Shown piece after piece: positions 46,936 to 58,100 of a stretch of 64,000 bases of DNA (its first letter is position 1; each line of letters begins with the position of its first letter). The notes below the pieces were generated by a model. The model did no database searches. It saw nothing but the letters and a program-made list of their open reading frames with translations, and was not told the origin of the DNA. Origin of the DNA: Cannabis sativa (lineage: Eukaryota > Streptophyta > Magnoliopsida > Rosales > Cannabaceae); assembly GCF_029168945.1 (NCBI RefSeq), contig NC_083604.1, forward strand, positions 76,028,211-76,092,210. Reading direction: 5' to 3'. The position numbers were made by a program, and so were the translations under genes.

Positions 46936-47310
46936 GGGTAAATACCATTTTGGACCCTCTGTTTTACAAAAGTTACCAATTGGACCCTGTGTTTTGTTAA
47001 ATGAAAAAATGGACCCTGTATTTTCTAAAATAGTACAAATAGGACTCTGAATTGATTTTTTGTCAAAATAAAGTTTAATTATAATCCGATCGAAAAGTGT
47101 TATGACAAAACTGTTTATATTTTTTTGTATCTGTTCGTATTAAGCATTGTCTTCAAGTTGGTTGTATTAAAAAAAAAAGTTGTTAAAAATTAAGCTCAGG
47201 GTCCTATTTTTACTATTTTAGAAAATACAGGATCCATTTTATCATTTAACAAAACACAGGGTCCAATCTGTAACTTTTGCAAAACACAGGGTTCAAAATG
47301 GTATTTACAC
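46936..47310. mobile_element. Mutator-type foldback MITE, copy 2, inside a TAA microsatellite
   Basis: Same family as 5564-5935 in opposite orientation. The ends are GGGTAAATACCATTTTGGAC and the complement with one change. The 9-bp repeats TAATAATAA flank it, although the TAA tract makes this match less informative. About 120-bp arms, non-coding. Confidence 0.82.
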
Positions 47311-47600
47311 TAATAATAATAATAATAATAATAATCTATTTGCAAAGCATAAGTGGAAAGCATAGCTCCTTATTCGTGGACACTGCGAAAGCTGCACTGC
47401 ACAGCTATTGCCCGCAACTCATATATATACTCCATATTCAGACTCTCATTTATGTTCATAGGCCCAAATCCAACAACTGATGCTCTTCCAATGGCGGTAA
47501 AAGCAATTATAGCATCCGAAGCCATAACTGGCTTATGTATTTGATCTGACTGTTCTCATTTTCTTTCGGGTGCACACCAAGTGTTTGATGTTTTGACTGC

Positions 47601-49574
47601 GTGACACTCCTGCTAGTATTCATGGCAATGCGTTATGCTCAACTCCCTCGCTTGTTTAGCAACATCAACTACTTTAACCAGCAGACTCGCTATTACGCCC
47701 GAGACCCATTTCCGAATAAGGTCTCACACTACCTATACCGTGCCAAACTCATTGATTCTATCCGGCTAGCTCTCCGGTCTAACCCTTCGAAGAACTCGCT
47801 TGAACCACTCTTAAGTGATCGTGTTCTTGACTCTTTTGTTGTTACTCACGCCCTCAGGTCTGCTCCTTCGGCTGACTCTGCTCTGTCCTTCATTGACTCT
47901 CTCGAGAGGCTTCAACAGTTTTCACATAACCAGAATACGTTGCATTCATTGGCTACAGTCTTGGCCAAGTCCCGCAGAAGTGTGGAACTCAAGTCTTTGA
48001 TAAACTCTATTAAAGATGGAAACTTTGGTTATGTACGTATAAGTTTTATGAATCTTATGCAATGGTATGCTGCTGTTGGAGATTTGGAGTCTGTCCTTCA
48101 GGTTTGGGATGAGTATAGAGTTTCTAATGATAAAGTGTGTACAGAGTCCTATAACATTGTTATGCGGCTCTATGCTCAAATGGGTGATGACTCTGAAGCT
48201 GTGAAGGTTTTCTATAGGTTGGTTGATGAAGGGGCCATTCCTAATTGTAGAACATACACTATCATGATTGAGCATCTTGTGAATTCTGGGATGTTGTGTT
48301 CAGCAATGGAGGTTTTCAAGGTGTTGCCTTTGATGAGGATCAAACGTACTTTGAACCAGTATTCACTTTTGGCAGAAGGGTTTACTGGTGTCAAACAATT
48401 TGATAAGGTAAAGACTTTACTTGAGGAAATGCAGGTTGATGGAATATTACCTGGTCGAGCTATGAATTTGTCGTTAGAACGCATGAAAGAGGCGGGTTTT
48501 GTCGAGGAGACTGAGAAATTTCTTAAGGAAATGCTTCCGAACAAGCAAATCAAGAATATCGAGTGTTGTGTGGAGAGTAGTGATGAGGATGAGGACGATG
48601 GAAGTGAGGACTCTAGTCTTGTTGTTGGGGGTGATAGTGTTGAGGTTCAGTTAAAGCCTTGGATAGATCCCAGAGCTTTGGCTAGTGCCTTACAAAAATG
48701 GAACCCTGAGGAGGTAAAGGCTTTAGAGGAAGCGAAATTTGTGTGGACAAGTAGATTATTTTGCAAGATTCTTAGGAATATCAATTCACCAGAGACGGCT
48801 TGGAAATTCTTCTGTTGGGTTGCTTGTCAACCGGGATTTACTCATGATATTTACACAGTACAAAGGACAATGACCCTTTTAGCTCGCCATGGATGTGCTG
48901 AATTGGTTGATAAACTTATATTTAAAATAAGGAAGGAAGGTATGAGACTACCCTTCTGTACAATCAGATTAATCATTGACTTTTACGGCATCTCGAAGAA
49001 TGCTGATGCTGCTTTGAAGGTCTTTCATGATCATAGAGATTTATGTGGAACCATATCAAAGTTCAACATGTTGCTTTTATATTCATCTCTCTTGCGGACA
49101 TTGACTAAATGTAGGAGGAATTCTGATGCGTTGGATGTACTGGAGGAGATGATCTTGCAAGAGATTTGTCCCGATATTCAGACATTCTCTGGGTTGATGC
49201 ATCACTTTGCAGTACATGGTGATATCAAAACAGTACAGAAACTTTTTCAGATGGTTAAGCAGAGTGGAATTAAGCCAGACGCTTATATGTTCAAAGTACT
49301 AATCCAAGCTTATTGCAAGTGTGAAAGAGCTGCTCTCGCTTGGAGAGTTTTCGAAGACATGAGAAACTTAAATTTGACCCCAGACTTTCCCACAAAGGAG
49401 CTGCTTGTACAGAGCCTTTGGAAAGAAGGCAAGCGAAGAGAGGCTGCCGCTGTAGAAGAGAATTGTGAGGAAATAAGTGATGTCCTTCCACTTAGATTGC
49501 GTGGTCACATTTGGACGGTGAGCTCTGCTGATTTCACTAGAGTTTTTGACATTTACTCCAAAAGCTTTGCATAA
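47601..49574 (+). CDS. Pentatricopeptide repeat protein, P class, organelle-targeted
   Basis: This is an intact intronless frame of 657 residues; most plant PPR genes lack introns. The better start may be Met8 or Met10 (47622/47628), which puts a basic, Ser/Tyr/Arg-rich targeting peptide (MRYAQLPRLF...) at the N-terminus. PPR units are clear near 178-213 (SYNIVMRLYAQMGDDSEAVK), 214-248 and 249-284. More follow an acidic spacer (SSDEDEDDGSEDSS, about 326-340), the last two near 530-600 (TFSGLMHHFAVHGDIKTVQK, FKVLIQAYCKCERAALAWRV). There is no E, DYW or SMR tail, so it is P class. Such proteins bind organelle transcripts and affect processing, stability or translation. Target unknown. Confidence 0.88.
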   Translation: MTLLLVFMAMRYAQLPRLFSNINYFNQQTRYYARDPFPNKVSHYLYRAKLIDSIRLALRSNPSKNSLEPLLSDRVLDSFVVTHALRSAPSADSALSFIDSLERLQQFSHNQNTLHSLATVLAKSRRSVELKSLINSIKDGNFGYVRISFMNLMQWYAAVGDLESVLQVWDEYRVSNDKVCTESYNIVMRLYAQMGDDSEAVKVFYRLVDEGAIPNCRTYTIMIEHLVNSGMLCSAMEVFKVLPLMRIKRTLNQYSLLAEGFTGVKQFDKVKTLLEEMQVDGILPGRAMNLSLERMKEAGFVEETEKFLKEMLPNKQIKNIECCVESSDEDEDDGSEDSSLVVGGDSVEVQLKPWIDPRALASALQKWNPEEVKALEEAKFVWTSRLFCKILRNINSPETAWKFFCWVACQPGFTHDIYTVQRTMTLLARHGCAELVDKLIFKIRKEGMRLPFCTIRLIIDFYGISKNADAALKVFHDHRDLCGTISKFNMLLLYSSLLRTLTKCRRNSDALDVLEEMILQEICPDIQTFSGLMHHFAVHGDIKTVQKLFQMVKQSGIKPDAYMFKVLIQAYCKCERAALAWRVFEDMRNLNLTPDFPTKELLVQSLWKEGKRREAAAVEENCEEISDVLPLRLRGHIWTVSSADFTRVFDIYSKSFA

Positions 49575-50952
49575 ACAATGATTGACATGGTAACAAACGT
49601 ATTTTAAGGTTCTTATATATTATAATTTTATGTGTTATTATCTATTGAAGCAGAAGATTGATAATGGAAGATACATGTCGAAGTTGTCACTCTTTTGTTG
49701 TGTGTTGTGTGTAAAATTTTCCATCATATTTTTTGGTACACCTCAGCATCTAACTACTCTCCTATCATTATAAAAAACTTAGAACTGTTATGTCATCAGT
49801 AACCAATAATTTATCTGTTAAATCATACATCACATACAGATCATGTTGTGTATATAATACTTGAAAATAGAACCTTTAACCTTAGTCAACATAGAAATGC
49901 TAAATATTGAAACCAAAGAGGTTTTTCATAAGATTTGACGAAAAAGATAGGTAAAAAACAGTTTAGGGAAATATTATGAATTAGTTGGTAAGGAAATAAG
50001 GTTGTGAATTATACACTATTGGTCAAAATTTAATTTTGTTGAAGTATCTTGAACCCAACCTAGATTCACTTGAGTTTTCTGTCTTTAACCTTGAGATTCT
50101 AATAAAGTGTAGCAATCAGTAAAAGCTAGTTATACTACAGTTGAGAGAATTCTTTATTTTATTACTGTTAAATTTTTCCTTTATACTACTGCTATTGAAT
50201 CTCATTTTTATCTGGACAGAAGAGTCAATCTCAATTCAGAGTCTTTTAAAATTTGTATTGGAGTAATTTGTTTGTCTACATAGATCCGGACACTTGGAAA
50301 GAGTGCCATTCACACTGGATTCATTCAAAAGTCCAATCTATGAGCGTTTTTAGAGCCTGCACTAAACATTTTTAAGTACTTAGTTTAGCGTCCTTACACC
50401 GTTAAGTGTTGGATATTATAATTTAGTTCCTAGTATAGGAACAAACCGAATATTCTCAGACAATCAATCATGAAAACCACTAAACTATTTGGTTTTTTAA
50501 TGTTAGCTCAATTGACTTTATATGTACAAAATATAGGTGTGTGACATCTTCTTGGCTCCTGCCGTCCCTACTTTGATTTAACTATTCCACTACTTTGACA
50601 GAGTCATATCAAAAGAGAATATATAACACAGAAAAAATCATATAAAAAATCAAGTATTGACGTATTTAGTTGTGCATAATAACAAAAACAATCCACTACT
50701 CTTTTTTTCTTTTTTCACATAAGATGGTGAAGAAAACTAGGATAGAATAATCACTCAGAACATAGCTAGAGACAAAAGGTCACTGTATAATATATTCACA
50801 ATAAGCCTTATTTAATATAGGATATAAAGGCCCTTACAATGTTTTTCAGCTTTTTCCTTAAATTATAGTAAGAATCTACAATAAGTTTTGTTCATCAAGC
50901 TTTATATGGCATAATTAGTTACTTCAAAGCTTAACCATCGAAGCTCACCGCT
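49575..50952. other. Spacer between PPR and NFP-like genes, including NFP-like promoter
   Basis: No gene. Possible TATA at 50823-50828 (TATAAA), about 125 bp before the NFP-like ATG. The rest is AT-rich. Confidence 0.4.
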
Positions 50953-52782
50953 ATGGCGCTATTGCTTTATCTCCTACTTTTCTTCATAACCCATGTTTCA
51001 GCTCAGTCACCACCCACCTCAGGTACAAACTTTTCATGCTCTGCTAACTCGCCATCCTCATGTCAGACCTATGCTGCTTACTTTGCTCAGTCTCCGAACT
51101 ATATTGATCTGAATAGTATAGCCAATCTGTTTGGGGTGAGTTCTTTGTCGATTTCAGAGGCTAGTAATCTGCTTCCAGAGCAGATCAAACTGATTCCAGG
51201 CCAGCTTTTGCTAATACCACTCTCCTGCAGCTGTAATGGAAGCTATTACTTTGCCAATATCACCCATAACATCACCATGGGGGAAAGCTATTACTTAGTT
51301 TCAACCTATTCATTTGAAAATCTCACTAAGTGGCCTTTGGTTAGAGATATGAATCCTGAACTTAATCCAAACCTCTTGCAGATTGGCACCAAAGTTGTTT
51401 TCCCATTGTATTGTGGATGCCCTTTAAAATCCCATTTGGAAAATGATATCAAATATCTTATATCTTACGTTTGGCAACCAGAAGATGACATTGTTGGTGT
51501 TGGTGCCAAGTTTAATGCCACAGAGGTTGACATTGTAACTGAAAATAACTACCGGAACTTCACAGATGCTGTTGGCTCAGCGGTGTTGATCCCGGTGTCT
51601 CGGTTGCCATCTCTCTCCCAACCTCCTTATCCTTCTCAGTCTCAGCCAAGAAACCAACTTAAAGGCAGGTGGTTCCTCATAACTGTTATAAGCTTAGCAG
51701 GTACTCTTCTTGTTCTGTTTTTAGCTACTTTTCTACTTTACACTATTGGTTTCTACCGAAAAAAGAAGAAGCTCAACCGTGAGGACTCATCTCTTGAGTC
51801 TAGTGATCTGATCCGAACCACCAAAGGTGATAATTCTAAGCTTCAGACGAAGGATAAACTTCTTCCTGGAGTTTCAGGCTATCTTGGCAAGCTAATCATG
51901 TATGAAATCGAAACAATTATAGAGGCTACAATGAATTTCGATGAGCAGTATAGGATTGGAGGATCTGTATATAGAGCCATGATTCATGGGAGCTTGTTGG
52001 CTGTGAAAAAAGCCAAGCAAAATGTCTCTGAAGAACTCAACATTTTGCAGAAAGTCAACCATGGAAATTTGGTGAAACTGATGGGAATCTCTTTGGACAA
52101 AGATGGAGAATGCTTCTTTGTATATGAGTATGCTAAAAATGGTTCACTTGATAAATGGTTAAACCCCAAATGTTTAAGCAGTGGTTCGAGCTCATCGGGA
52201 TTTCTCACATGGAGTCAGAGATTAAGCATAGCATTAGACGTTTCCCATGGCCTTCAGTACATGCACGAACACACTCAGCCGAGCATAGTTCACAGGGACA
52301 TAAGAACAAGTAACATACTCCTAGACTCAAGGTTTAAGGCAAAGATAGCAAATTTTTCAATGGCTAGCCCAGCTACAGCAGAAACAATGACAAAATCTGA
52401 TGTTTTCGCCTTTGGTGTTGTCCTGTTGGAGCTGCTCTCGGGGAGAAAATCTATGGCAACAAGAGCAAGCGGTGAGATCATCATGTTGTGGAAAGAAGCA
52501 AGGGTCATCTTGGAAGATACAGAGAAGAGAGTGGATAAGGCGAAAGAATGGATCGATCCTAAGTTGGAGAAATTCTACCCTATAGAAGGTGCACTGAACT
52601 TGATATCGTTGGCAAAGGCTTGCACAGAAGAGAAGGCTTCTGCTAGACCAAGCATGGCTGATGTTGTGTTTAGCCTCTCTGTTCTTACTGAATCATTTTC
52701 TCACTCTGCAGAAGCCTCTTGGAATAGTACATTAGAAGGAGAAGATATTGTCCAAATTACTAGTCCAATCGATGCTCGCTAA
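50953..52782 (+). CDS. NFP-like: LysM receptor-like pseudokinase, NFP/NFR5 type
   Basis: This intronless gene encodes 609 residues with a signal peptide (1-17). Three extracellular LysM domains are separated by CxC pairs (C92/C94, C154/C156), with Cys29 and Cys37 before the first. A membrane helix spans about 240-266 and is followed by a KKKK stop-transfer. The kinase domain starts near 317. Lys352 and HRD (447-449) are present, but the Gly loop is degenerate (GGSVY), DFG is replaced by NFS (467-469), and the activation loop with APE is missing, only about 13 residues separating NFS from SDVFAFG. This deletion and the C-terminal ...SPIDAR match legume NFP/NFR5, the lipo-chitooligosaccharide receptor component in nodulation and mycorrhizal signalling. 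It should act with an active LysM kinase. Two LYR-type neighbours lie 2.7 kb downstream on the other strand. Confidence 0.93.
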   Translation: MALLLYLLLFFITHVSAQSPPTSGTNFSCSANSPSSCQTYAAYFAQSPNYIDLNSIANLFGVSSLSISEASNLLPEQIKLIPGQLLLIPLSCSCNGSYYFANITHNITMGESYYLVSTYSFENLTKWPLVRDMNPELNPNLLQIGTKVVFPLYCGCPLKSHLENDIKYLISYVWQPEDDIVGVGAKFNATEVDIVTENNYRNFTDAVGSAVLIPVSRLPSLSQPPYPSQSQPRNQLKGRWFLITVISLAGTLLVLFLATFLLYTIGFYRKKKKLNREDSSLESSDLIRTTKGDNSKLQTKDKLLPGVSGYLGKLIMYEIETIIEATMNFDEQYRIGGSVYRAMIHGSLLAVKKAKQNVSEELNILQKVNHGNLVKLMGISLDKDGECFFVYEYAKNGSLDKWLNPKCLSSGSSSSGFLTWSQRLSIALDVSHGLQYMHEHTQPSIVHRDIRTSNILLDSRFKAKIANFSMASPATAETMTKSDVFAFGVVLLELLSGRKSMATRASGEIIMLWKEARVILEDTEKRVDKAKEWIDPKLEKFYPIEGALNLISLAKACTEEKASARPSMADVVFSLSVLTESFSHSAEASWNSTLEGEDIVQITSPIDAR

Positions 52783-53727
52783 AATTCGGTGTAGATTTGC
52801 AGTACTTGTTCTTTGATCATTCATATTATGTGGTAAAAGAACTCTCAATTGTAGTAATTTCTCATTGTGGTGAACAAAGGGTATTGAGTGTATAGTACTT
52901 TCTTTTGAAATTGGTTGGTTGTCAACTTGTATATAATGAGTGTTATCATGTGGTTATAGCATAGATCTAATTAAGCAAATAAGAAAAACAATTAGAGAGC
53001 AGTAACTTAACTCAAGGAAAAACAAAAAAAAATTGCCAAAGGCAACTGTAAACTGTTTGATCTTTCCTTCTGTGTTATTATTATTAGGGTGAATATCAGG
53101 AAATTATTTTAATCATGATACTTTTGGAAAAGCTAAAGAAGTATGCAAAGTGAAGAAAATGTCAACATTTCATTCATTAGAAAATTTAACCATATAGCTG
53201 GAGGTTTTTGTTTTGAAGTTGAATTTGAGGCAAGTTTAGAAAAACAAAACTTGAAGCACCATTAAAGTAACTAACTTGCACAGGATAACTAGTCCACTAC
53301 TACAACTAATAATAATAAAAAGTTAGCATCTTTTCTTTAAATTAGTTTTATTGCTAGTTATCATAAGCAAAAATATATGGTTGATTAGTATTTTTTTTAA
53401 AAAAAAAAATTGATATGTACTAAATTGTATTTTTTTTTTTTTTTTGAACATTTTAAGTTGTAAATTTTTTTTAAACTATTAAAATTGTTAAATATAAAAA
53501 TTTATGTTTAATTTTACTAATAAACGTCTAACAGTAAACAAAAATTCAGGAGATACAAATTAGCCAAATTATACATGATATATAATAATAATAGAGAAAA
53601 GAAAAGAAAAAGAAAAGAAAAGTGTGAGCTTCTAGAAACGGTTGACTTTTTTAAGATCACTACAGCAGATAAAAGAAATGGCTTACTGCATCCCAAAATC
53701 TCCATTGCAGCTCTGCAAGACCAGAAA
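52783..53727. other. 3' flank of NFP-like gene and spacer
   Basis: AT-rich. It has a poly-T/GAAC tract near 53431-53450. No gene. Confidence 0.5.
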
Positions 53728-54426
53728 ATGTCTACACCCACAAAGCTTAAGAGCTTCTGCTCTCTTGCAATGGCTGCTCTCTTCGCTTACTCTGCATCTG
53801 TACAGTTAAATGACCATGGTACCCTCAACTCTGACTCACACTTCTTCCTTATTTTACTCAAAACTAAGCTCAACTTTCTCATTCATTTTCATTTATATAT
53901 ATGCATGTATGTATAGATTGGTATTTTTGGCTTCCCCTCTATTCTGGAGCAAGTATTGTGAATCTTGTGAGCTGGGTCATCTCCTCCAAACCAATCAACC
54001 ATCTGGGTGAGGCTGTATTATGCCTTGGAATCTTTCTGTTTATAAAGGTTGTAATGGAAGATATTGGGGATGGTATAAGTGGGTTCTGGTCAATGGATTT
54101 GAGTGAAAGAGTTATTAGAGAGAAAATTGGAAGTGGGTTAGTTGTTATCTCAATGATTTTGCAGTTGATAGCGTCATCATCATCAACACAATCTCCACAA
54201 GTTTCAATGAAAAGACAGAGAAATAGTTACCCAAGATATGTTGAATATGGTTAGATTAAAACCATGGTCTTTTTCTCTTCCGATTCTTGATTTTTATACA
54301 TATTTTTTCATCATGATTTTCTGATGTTTTTTTGTGATTTTGATAGGAATGGCATTTTTGGTGGGCTTCAGTTATGGCCTTCCTTTTGTTTTCTTTGTGC
54401 TCCAGAGAGGTGAAATGAAGTTTTGA
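53728..54426 (+). CDS. TMEM220-like small multi-pass membrane protein, three exons
   Basis: Exons 53728-53818, 53917-54249 and 54347-54426 join in phase to 167 residues. Hydrophobic helices: about 12-28, 32-52 (WYFWLPLYSGASIVNLVSWV), 60-79, 104-120 and a last one near the C-terminus (FLVGFSYGLPFVFFVLQ). The SVQLNDHDWYFW junction and the GEAVLCLG region resemble the eukaryotic TMEM220 family, whose function is poorly known. The basic loop QRNSYPR comes before the last helix. It lies between the NFP-like gene and the tandem LYK-like genes, with no obvious functional link. Confidence 0.7.
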
Positions 54427-55469
54427 TCATTGTCGTTTTTCTTACATATGTTGTCGTTTCTAAATTGTGGTATGCAATGTATTAGTATTGTCGTTTTGAG
54501 AGATAATGGCATGCCATTAGTGTAATTCAGATCAGACTTTTTGACACATGATATGACACGAAAAAATATAAATTTGGGTTTGGCACCATGATATGACACA
54601 TGATATGATTATATAAGCTTTGAACATGGCCTAAAAAAGTACAGGCTTAAGTATAATACAACATGATAATCATTAAAAACATGATATGAAAACACAAATA
54701 TATAATCATGAAAATGGGACATGTAAGTAATAATGGGATATCCATCCAAATCTCACATCAGAAAGAATAAGTAATGCTTTGAATATAAGTGTTCACCTAT
54801 TCTATTAATATAACATCTTTTTAGAAGGTGTCTAAAAACAAAATCGAAACATTCAGGGCATAGGCTCAAAGTGAACATTATGTACTAATATAAGAGTTAA
54901 AGTGAAGTGGCAGTTCAACAAACGAATCAAAAGTTTAGGAGCGTTAAAATAGTGGGATGCATTTGCAATGAGTGGAAGAAACTTTTAATGTGATAATCTT
55001 GCGATTGAAGATCTATATGATACTTTGTATCGAAAGTCTACTTAATATTGAAGTGGTCAGACAACAAGTCTCACATCAGAAAAATATGCAACAATTGATA
55101 AGGCCTCAAGCATGTATGAAACGACCGAGCAAACTATTAACTTGAAATTGAAAATTTACAGTTAAAAAAGTGACAAGCATGACTATAGACTCTAAGTTTA
55201 CAACACCTCATCCATTGGTAGATTTAACTTCAAGCAAATGTCTTTCATTGAAGGACATTCATAAGTAAACTTTCTCAAACTCTTTTGTCCTTCATGAGAT
55301 TTTTGTTGACTACAGTTAGCCTTGACAGTCAAGAAGGATTATTGCTCTTTCTATATGAATTTAACATTACTAAACACTTCTGCCTAATGCTATTTGAAAA
55401 AAGCCATCAATTTAGGAATACAAAACAAAAAACCATTAAAAACTACAAATGAGCTATACCATGTTGTTG
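54427..55469. other. Spacer downstream of TMEM220-like and LYK-like genes
   Basis: Convergent 3' ends. AT-rich sequence without a recognisable gene. Confidence 0.5.
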
Positions 55470-57392
55470 TCAGGTTGTTTTTGACAATTCCCAAGCCATT
55501 GAATTGCTTAAGGTTATTGTCAAAGAATGGACAATCTCAGCCATAGTTGGGCGAGCTCCTGGATTTTTCTCTAAGCAACTATAAGTTACTCTGACCACAA
55601 ACTTAGCAAGTTCATAAGGGTACTTCTCTTCCATTGAAAAATCCATAAAAAGCTTTAAACTTTCTTGATCAACTTCATCACTAAGCACAGCACTCAATGC
55701 ATGAGATAAGTTCATATTCTCTTTATATATTACAGCAATCTCTTTCCCTGTGAGCATTTCAAGCAAGAGAATTCCAAATGCATAGACATCAAGCTTTGTA
55801 GATACCAATCCATTTTCCAAGTACTCAGGAGCCATGTAACCAATACTTCCAACAATATGATTTGTCAAAGAAAATTGTCCTTCCTCACCTTCTGCCAACC
55901 TTGCTAGCCCGAAATTCGCAATTTTAGCCCTGAAATCACTATCTAGAAGGATGTTGCTGGCCTTTATGTCCTTGTGAAGATGAGGTGGAGTGGTGAAGCT
56001 GTGAAGATAATTAAGTCCTGTGGCTACATCTAAAGCAATTTGAATTCTTTGATTCCAACTCAGAAAGATTCCATCTTTGCTGTCATTATAGATCCAATCA
56101 CTTAAGGAATCATTAGCAGCATACTCATAAACAAGATACCACTGACCCTGATGAAAACAAAAACCAGAGAGGTGAATCAGATTAGAATGATTGACCTTTT
56201 GAAGCAACTTTATCTCTTTTGAAACATCTCCATTCATTTTCTTTATGGCAACTAAATCTCCATTGAGTTTGCCACAAAAGACAGAACCTTTAATCCAACA
56301 ACTTGGATGGAACTCATTTGTTGCTAGCTGAAGTTCCTCAATACTGTAAATATTTACTGATTGAGCTATCATAGATATACTCTCCATTAAGTCCTTGGAT
56401 TCTTCTTCTTCTTCCTCCAACTTTTCTTCTACTAATGTTTCATGTGCCATAGTGTTTTCCGAGACAACATTAGAAGTTGTTTTCTTCTTTCTTTTATGGA
56501 AGACAATGCAGAACATAATGCTGCCTATGACCAATATAACAACACTTCCTCCAACAGCACCAAGAAGAGAATAAATCCATGTCTTGTTCGAGTCTTTTTC
56601 GGTTGAAGAGGAAGGAGGCGATGATAGAGATGGTGGCGGTGGGGGTGGTGGCTCTATGATTTCGGAACCTGATGGTGGATTCTTAAGAGGAACTAAAAGT
56701 GTGGTAACAGGATAAATGGTGGGGTTTTGCTCAGAAAGATCATTGGCTTGTAAAGTCCAACCAGTATCAGAACCAAATCTATTAGCAATACTTGAAACAA
56801 AATCACCTTTTGCAACTAAGTATGTTAATAGATAGTTAAGACCCAATTCAGTTTGGTTCTTTGTAGGACAAGCACATCTAAGAGGGACATTTATTCTTGT
56901 CCCACTATATAAGAGCCTAGTAGTGAGATTACTGTTTTGATCCTCAAGAGCTTGACAAGTAGTGAGACCTTGGAAAATGTTATTAGCTATTAATAGGAAA
57001 GTGTCATTGTGTTGAATAACATAAGTTGTGTTAACCTGATATAACTCACCAGAACAGGAACACTTAACTGGAACAATCACTAACTTGTTTGTTTCGAAAG
57101 TTTTAGCCTTGGAAACTGAATTTCTATCTAAGATTTGAGAAGGGTCTGAAGCCAATAGATGAGAGATGGCAGAAACGGTGTCGTATGGGGGAAATGATCT
57201 GAAAGTAAGGTAAGCTATGCAACTTCTGTTAACCCCATTACAGGTGTATCCAAGAACAGAGTTTGAACTATCTTTAATGGAACAAGTTGTTGTGGACTTT
57301 CCCACATAAGGCTGCTGTGAAAGGCTCAGAGAAAGACAACTGAAAATGGTGAGGAAGAAAACTAGAGAAAAAGGACAACAAGAGAACCCCAT
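55470..57392 (-). CDS. LYK5-like: LysM receptor-like kinase, LYK4/LYK5/LYR3 type, tandem copy A
   Basis: Intronless, 640 residues from the Met at 57392. The frame is open 47 codons further upstream, but this Met directly begins a signal peptide ending before QQPYV, as in LYK4/LYK5. Three LysM domains with CxC pairs (C111/C113, C173/C175), a Pro-rich stalk (PPPPPPP, about 248-254), and a membrane helix 272-298 with HKRKKK. The cytoplasmic juxtamembrane part is acidic (EEKLEEEEEES). In the kinase fold Lys384 is present, HRD is HKD (473-475) and DFG is NFG (493-495), while APE (521-523) is kept, so activity is doubtful. Related proteins bind chitin or lipo-chitooligosaccharides and pair with CERK1-type kinases. 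Confidence 0.93.
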   Translation of the reverse strand: MGFSCCPFSLVFFLTIFSCLSLSLSQQPYVGKSTTTCSIKDSSNSVLGYTCNGVNRSCIAYLTFRSFPPYDTVSAISHLLASDPSQILDRNSVSKAKTFETNKLVIVPVKCSCSGELYQVNTTYVIQHNDTFLLIANNIFQGLTTCQALEDQNSNLTTRLLYSGTRINVPLRCACPTKNQTELGLNYLLTYLVAKGDFVSSIANRFGSDTGWTLQANDLSEQNPTIYPVTTLLVPLKNPPSGSEIIEPPPPPPPSLSSPPSSSTEKDSNKTWIYSLLGAVGGSVVILVIGSIMFCIVFHKRKKKTTSNVVSENTMAHETLVEEKLEEEEEESKDLMESISMIAQSVNIYSIEELQLATNEFHPSCWIKGSVFCGKLNGDLVAIKKMNGDVSKEIKLLQKVNHSNLIHLSGFCFHQGQWYLVYEYAANDSLSDWIYNDSKDGIFLSWNQRIQIALDVATGLNYLHSFTTPPHLHKDIKASNILLDSDFRAKIANFGLARLAEGEEGQFSLTNHIVGSIGYMAPEYLENGLVSTKLDVYAFGILLLEMLTGKEIAVIYKENMNLSHALSAVLSDEVDQESLKLFMDFSMEEKYPYELAKFVVRVTYSCLEKNPGARPTMAEIVHSLTITLSNSMAWELSKTT

Positions 57393-58100
57393 TTTTGTTG
57401 GGAAGATGGGAATAGAAAATGACCTGTAATAGTCCATTTTTTTCAAAGATGAATTGTAGTGAGAATGGCGTGTTAGGCAATGTGAAGTTTCGTGGAAATA
57501 ATATGATAACAGTGACCACCTTAGCATGGACAAGTAAAATATACAACAAAATAATTGTGTTAAGGAAATTATATGGTTTTAATCTTAATTTTTTTTATAT
57601 GATTAGTATGTTACACACATACTTCTTTTATTTTATACACTGCTTAAGCCCATTTTTTAGAGTGCAGAGTGCCCATTATGTTTTGTTTCTTTCATGTTAA
57701 TGGTTGACTTTTCTGGACAGGTTTATTTTCTTGTCGGCAGCTCTTTTGTTTTTCTCTTGCATATGATATTTTAAAGAGTGATTAATACATATCTGATATT
57801 AAATATTTTAACAAAGCTCATCACTTGACACAAACTCATTCTCTCTCTATATATATATGTATAAAATGAACCATCCATGTCCAATTATATAATTAGATAA
57901 CATGTCTTATTCTTCCTTAATATAAAACTCAGAACAAAATTAGGTACTACTATAATGTTGTTCAGTCAATTAATATATAATTACATTACACTACTAATAA
58001 AAGTGCACACATATGAGGAAGTTGGATTATTGCATTATTAATAAGAAGTAAAACAAAAAACAACCTGAAGAGCTTCAAGTGAGCTTTTTAACTCACAATG
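57393..58100. promoter_or_regulatory. Region between the tandem LYK-like genes
   Basis: About 700 bp holds the promoter of copy A (minus) and the 3' flank of copy B. AT-rich with no other gene. Confidence 0.4.

Noticed and set aside
46811..47050. Open frame with an Asn run
   Set aside because: It is a translation of the (TAA/AAT)n microsatellite running into the foldback element.
57393..57533. Upstream in-frame extension of 47 codons for LYK-like copy A
   Set aside because: It would bury the signal peptide. Met at 57392 starts a normal signal sequence like that of copy B.
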